From Artocarpus heterophyllus (lineage: Eukaryota > Streptophyta > Magnoliopsida > Rosales > Moraceae): 64,000 nucleotides of DNA. Each line of letters starts with the position of its first letter. The stretch's first letter is position 1. The notes beneath the pieces are model-generated. The model had not been told where the DNA came from, ran no database searches, and saw only the letters and a program-made list of their open reading frames with translations. Shown piece after piece: positions 60,501-64,000 of the stretch. The translations under genes and the position numbers were made by a program. The stretch is taken from positions 22,599,276-22,663,275 of the forward strand of contig CM046351.1 of NCBI GenBank assembly GCA_025403435.1, in the 5' to 3' direction.

Positions 60501-60767
60501 ATCTGAGTCACGAATAGACTTCAATTTAGTGTACATTTAAAACAAAGAAAACTTTGAGTAGCTCAAAATTGTTGTATTCCCAATAACAATAAATTCAAAC
60601 TTACTTTACGTCTACATAACATATAAAACTTGGGAAAAATCCCCTCACTTCCTAGCTGACGGGCAACCCCGTTCCTCACATATATGTATTGTGTATGTAT
60701 AGATTCATATATATGCTTTTTTTTATTTCTTTGATAAGCATATATAATTGAGGAATGAAGACATATA
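57595..60767. other. intergenic DNA between the LINE and the PME gene
   Basis: AT-rich, without a recognised gene. A stretch near 58130-58200 (ATAATGTAAAGCTCTTATAT) loosely resembles the MITE family above. A tandem duplication is listed separately. Confidence 0.5.
59383..59870. repeat. ~243-bp tandem duplication
   Basis: TTGTTGTTTTCAAATTAGAA near 59385 recurs as TGGTTGTTTTTGAATTGGAA near 59629. Both copies continue through ATATATATCGATT, CCTTAATATGAAGGGGCTTC and CATAATTTTTCAAGCAT. Scattered substitutions show it is not recent. Confidence 0.92.
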
Positions 60768-62128
60768 TTAAACTTGAGGGTTTGGTGGAGGCAGCAGCCA
60801 CTTGGAACCCTGAATGAAGCCAAGGCTGAGGTAGGTCCTCGCTTGTGCAGCGTCCAGCTGCTTAGTGTAATCCACACGGCCATCACCGCCCGCACCCGGA
60901 CCCGTGTTTTGGTACTCCGCGAAGTAAGTAGTTCTGCACGTATATGCAATATTTGCAATATTATTGTTAAAAGAAATCACAAATTTAAGCTAAAAGTTAG
61001 TTGAAACTATATTTTATTAGACGTGCTAGTAGCGTTGTTGCGTTAAAAAATACGTTAGATTAGCACTATAGGAATAAGGACTTACCGGTCACGTTCAGGG
61101 TGCGCATTGTCGGACCATCCCTCAGGGCTTATGACATCACCAAGGTTGGTGTAGGCAAAAATAACTCTGGGAGCTGGCATCCAAGCCCTACCCAAAACGG
61201 CATCTTTGGCATTGCCACTTATGGTACAATGCACGAATGAGAATCCGGTCCCATCGCCGGATTGCCTTGCCTGTGCCGTGATTACGGACCCCAACGTGGG
61301 ATCGTCGATGACGTGCAACTCTGTGTTGAGATAGAGAGACGTCCCGCTTCCGAAGATGAAATCCACGGTTCCCTCAATGTAGCAATCCTTGAAGAAATGG
61401 AAGCCTCTGTCGTCGCAAAGTGTGTCCTGAAATCCTATCATTTTGCAATTGTAAAATGCTGCCTTGGTTCCGGATACCCTCAATGCAACTGCTTGCGCTC
61501 CCTTTCTTACTCCGTCGGGCCTTGGGGAAGCATTCTAAGTGCATTTATGTTGTAAAAATAGAGTTAATTTCTTAAATGAAAATGCCAGATAAGTTCCCTC
61601 TTAGGATAAAATCAATATATATATATATATATAATTAAATACCTTAAATATAATATTAGCTGCCACAAAGTAGTCGGAGCCGACGATCACGGTGGCGCTA
61701 TCAACCGTGCCGTATTGTGCCGCAGTGCCGGCATAAGAAATTGTTGGCATGCTTTTACGCGAGCCATAGAAAGTGATAAATGGCTTGCTTCGATCGATTG
61801 TTACTTTCTCTTGGTACTCTCCTCCTCCAATGTAGATGATCACGCGCTTGGCGTTGCCCGAGGGAACGCTATTAACGGCTTCTTGAATGGTCTTGAAATC
61901 ACCGCTCCCGTCTTTCGTTACCTTGATGACTTTTGGAGGGTCAGTCTCGGCGGCCACCAAAGCAGGGTCCAGCCCTTTGCTGGCGGAAACAGGTTTAACG
62001 TTGGCGTTAAACCAGCTGTTTAGCTGCCCCTTCTGGGCTGGTATTTGCGCGTTGTCGTCTGCATTGACGTTGTTGGCGACGAGGGCGACGAAGACGAGGA
62101 GAACTGCCCTTGTTAATTTTGGAGCCAT
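60768..62128 (-). CDS. secreted pectin methylesterase, PPME1-like, no PRO region
   Basis: It removes methyl esters from cell-wall homogalacturonan. Exons 61643-62128, 61086-61534 and 60768-60933 join in phase to 366 residues (PPME1 is about 361). A signal peptide (residues 1 to about 23, ending NVNA) leads directly into a short linker and the catalytic beta-helix, with no PME-inhibitor-like PRO domain. Family signatures are complete: [17 protein letters not shown] (73-89), QAVALRVSG (176-184), GFQDTL with Gln198 and Asp199, VDFIFG with Asp220, and LGRAW with Arg278 and Trp280. The sequence is closest in style to the pollen PPME1/VANGUARD group, so a pollen role is inferred. All introns are GT-AG and nothing is broken. 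Confidence 0.95.
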
Positions 62129-62226
62129 GATTTTTCTTTGCTACGTCTAAATGTGTCCTATGTTTATGTTCAAAGTAATCAGATTAGTTTTCGGTACGTA
62201 TGTACAATCTGCATGTATTTGCTTTC

Positions 62227-62234
62227 TATTTATA
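62227..62234 (-). promoter_or_regulatory. TATA box of the PME gene
   Basis: The minus strand reads GTGTATAAATAGAAAG about 100 bp before the start codon, implying a leader of roughly 70 bases. Confidence 0.7.
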
Positions 62235-62382
62235 CACCACCACCATACTATAAATACGACTAATAAAAAATAAGAATACTAAAAATATGAAAACCTGAGA
62301 GGAAATCTCGCGCAATTTGTGGCTTTAGTTTGCATATGAAGCACTGTTCTTTTTTTGCTCGTCCAAAAATTAGAGTTTTGAT

Positions 62383-62799
62383 CCTTAATTATTTTTTTTC
62401 TTTTTTTAATTAATCTTTTTTTTTTACCTTTTTTCTCTCTATTTAATTTTCCATCATGGTTTCTTATTTGAATCTTTCTTTCTTTTTAATTTCATCATTG
62501 TCATGTTTATCTTTCTTTTTCTTTTTTTTTTACAAAAAATATTTGTTTTCTATTAACTCCTACAAAAACGTGTTTTATTTTTCTCCTTTCTTAATTTTTT
62601 TGGTATTTACTTTTTCATTTTTTTTTGGGGTTTTGTTTCTCTTTTTTCCTATTTCAATGTTTTACCATTGTCTTTTTTTACAATTTTTCTTGTTTTCATT
62701 TAAACTTTATTTGTCTACCATTATCTCTTGCATTCAATGTTTTATTTTTATCTTTTTATTTTTTTTTTACTTTTTTTGATATTTGATATCTTTTCTTTC

Positions 62800-62830
<31 letters not shown>

Positions 62831-62885
62831 CTCTTTCTTTTTGTTTTATTTCTTTTTCTTCTTTTTTTTGACTCCATTTTTCTAC
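62383..62885. repeat. ~500-bp pyrimidine (T/C) tract, with (CTTT)n
   Basis: The plus strand is almost wholly T and C, including a perfect CTTT run near 62790-62832. It lies about 150 bp upstream of the PME TATA box, so on the gene's own sense strand it is a polypurine run. The 107-codon open frame within is a Phe/Leu low-complexity artefact. Confidence 0.92.
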
Positions 62886-63373
62886 TGTAATCTTAACCCA
62901 AGTGTTCTTATATATGCTCTTTTTTAGTTCCTCTTTCATTTTCTTTCCATCTCAATTTTATTGACCTCTCTCGTACTCTAATATCAACTTTCTTATTAGA
63001 ACAATTTCTTTGTTTGTGGCCAACTCTTGCTTATATTACAATTAAAGAGAATCTAACATAATAATGACACATGAGTAAAATATAAAGTAATAGAAAAAAA
63101 AAAGTTTTAAACAAACAAATTAAAAAATACATATTTGAAGAAAAAAATTGTGTCACTAGTACAAATCTTTTTTTGTTTCTTTTAAAAAATAAATATTTTT
63201 GGATGTGTATGTTTCTCTCACTACCTTGCTCCTTGTAAATTACCTTTTATACTCGTGTTATACTTTGTCTTAAAAAAAAAATTGTTAACTAGGGGATTGA
63301 GACTATCTTTCATAAATCTCTAGGTAGTTAGACCCAAAAAATAAATGTCATAGCCCAAAATAAAAGAAATATA

Positions 63374-64000
63374 TGTGACATCCGAGAATTTCTAGTGCCT
63401 TAGATATGCAATAATTAAGGATTATGTTAAGTAATTTAAGTACAAATTTTATGAGCTAAAATTTATGCTCAAAAATTTATTAAGTAATTTAAGAATAATT
63501 TGTATCACAAGAATTATTGTTTAAAATCTAATTTTTGTGACAAATTTAATAAGGGTAAATGTGAGATTTTTTTAAGATTCAATATCATGCCATAAGTCCT
63601 AAGTAAAGTGTGAATTATATAAAAATTGAGCTAATTGTTTAACAAGAGGAAAAAGAAACTGAGAAGCTTAATTGTTACAGAATATGTTATAATAGATTTT
63701 GAAAAGGAAATGCTATATAAGAAAAAACTGTATAAAAACATGAAAATTATACAATATAAAAATTATACAGTATAAGAACTATACTAATAAAGTAATGCAG
63801 TGAAAGGAATTACACTGATAAAGTTATGCAAGTATGAAAATTATATTGCAAAAAAAATGTAGTGTAAGAAATTAGATCATACAAAGTTAAGCAGTATATG
63901 AATAGGTATAGAATGATGTGGAATCATATTAACAGCATAGGAAAGTGTACTAGTAGTTTGAAAAAATATACTAGCAGTGTAAGAAAAATGTTGTCGGTAT
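63374..64000 (+). mobile_element. possible start of an LTR, cut by the window edge
   Basis: TGTGACATCCGAGAATTTCT resembles the TGTGACATCC...GAATTT start of many plant Gypsy-type LTRs. From about 63710 to 63990 there are degenerate ~30-45-bp repeats of the type AATTATACAGTATAAGAACT. The other end is outside the window. Confidence 0.35.

Noticed and set aside
61262..62150. Plus-strand open frames of 87-102 codons
   Set aside because: Antisense shadows of PME exons.
1..64000. tRNA, rRNA or snRNA genes
   Set aside because: No stretch with convincing A and B boxes or a cloverleaf was seen by eye. A tRNA-finding program would be needed to exclude one fully.

Overview
This is nuclear DNA of a flowering plant, most likely a eudicot. 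It is AT-rich, its genes are split by GT-AG introns, and it holds plant-type families (a carboxylesterase CXE, a pollen-type pectin methylesterase, a DUF1985 protein, a MuDR transposase) in a heavy load of transposons, MITEs and microsatellites. The species cannot be fixed from the sequence alone. All gene models were built by joining exons by eye; reading phase is consistent at every junction.

Layout. At 1-1050 lies a 170-bp tandem repeat. At 1.9-4.1 kb on the plus strand is a complete five-exon CDC20, the APC/C activator, with a TATA box and a perfect mitosis-specific MSA element upstream. From 6.0 to 10.8 kb are two related LTR remnants of about 2 kb; the second is a solo LTR that split a ~104-bp minisatellite and still shows its 5-bp target duplication. 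At 11.2-11.65 kb is a dead ATL-type RING-finger gene. At 17.6-23.2 kb (minus) is a CXE15-type carboxylesterase of the strigolactone-cleaving clade, two exons around a 4.6-kb intron. At 24.2-25.2 kb are a fold-back repeat and a probable mitochondrial DNA insertion. At 30.3-38.0 kb (minus) is a complete 18-exon mitochondrial D-lactate dehydrogenase. The CXE15/D-LDH pair is also adjacent in Arabidopsis (At5g06570/At5g06580), so this is an old conserved block.

From 39,587 to 52,683 is a 13.1-kb Mutator-like element (MULE) with matching 9-bp target duplications and recognisable terminal inverted repeats. It carries an intact 760-residue MURA transposase and a convergent multi-exon DUF1985 companion gene, with a large inverted array of GTCGAC-rich repeats between their 3' ends. 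The arrangement resembles maize MuDR (mudrA/mudrB), but with a different second gene. Further right are a decayed LINE (55.0-57.6 kb) with a MITE in it, a 243-bp tandem duplication, a complete PPME1-like pectin methylesterase (60.8-62.1 kb, minus) with a long pyrimidine tract upstream, and at the right edge what may be the start of another LTR.

The host genes are unrelated in function: cell-cycle control, hormone catabolism, mitochondrial D-lactate oxidation and cell-wall modification. The MULE is the most interesting system in the window.
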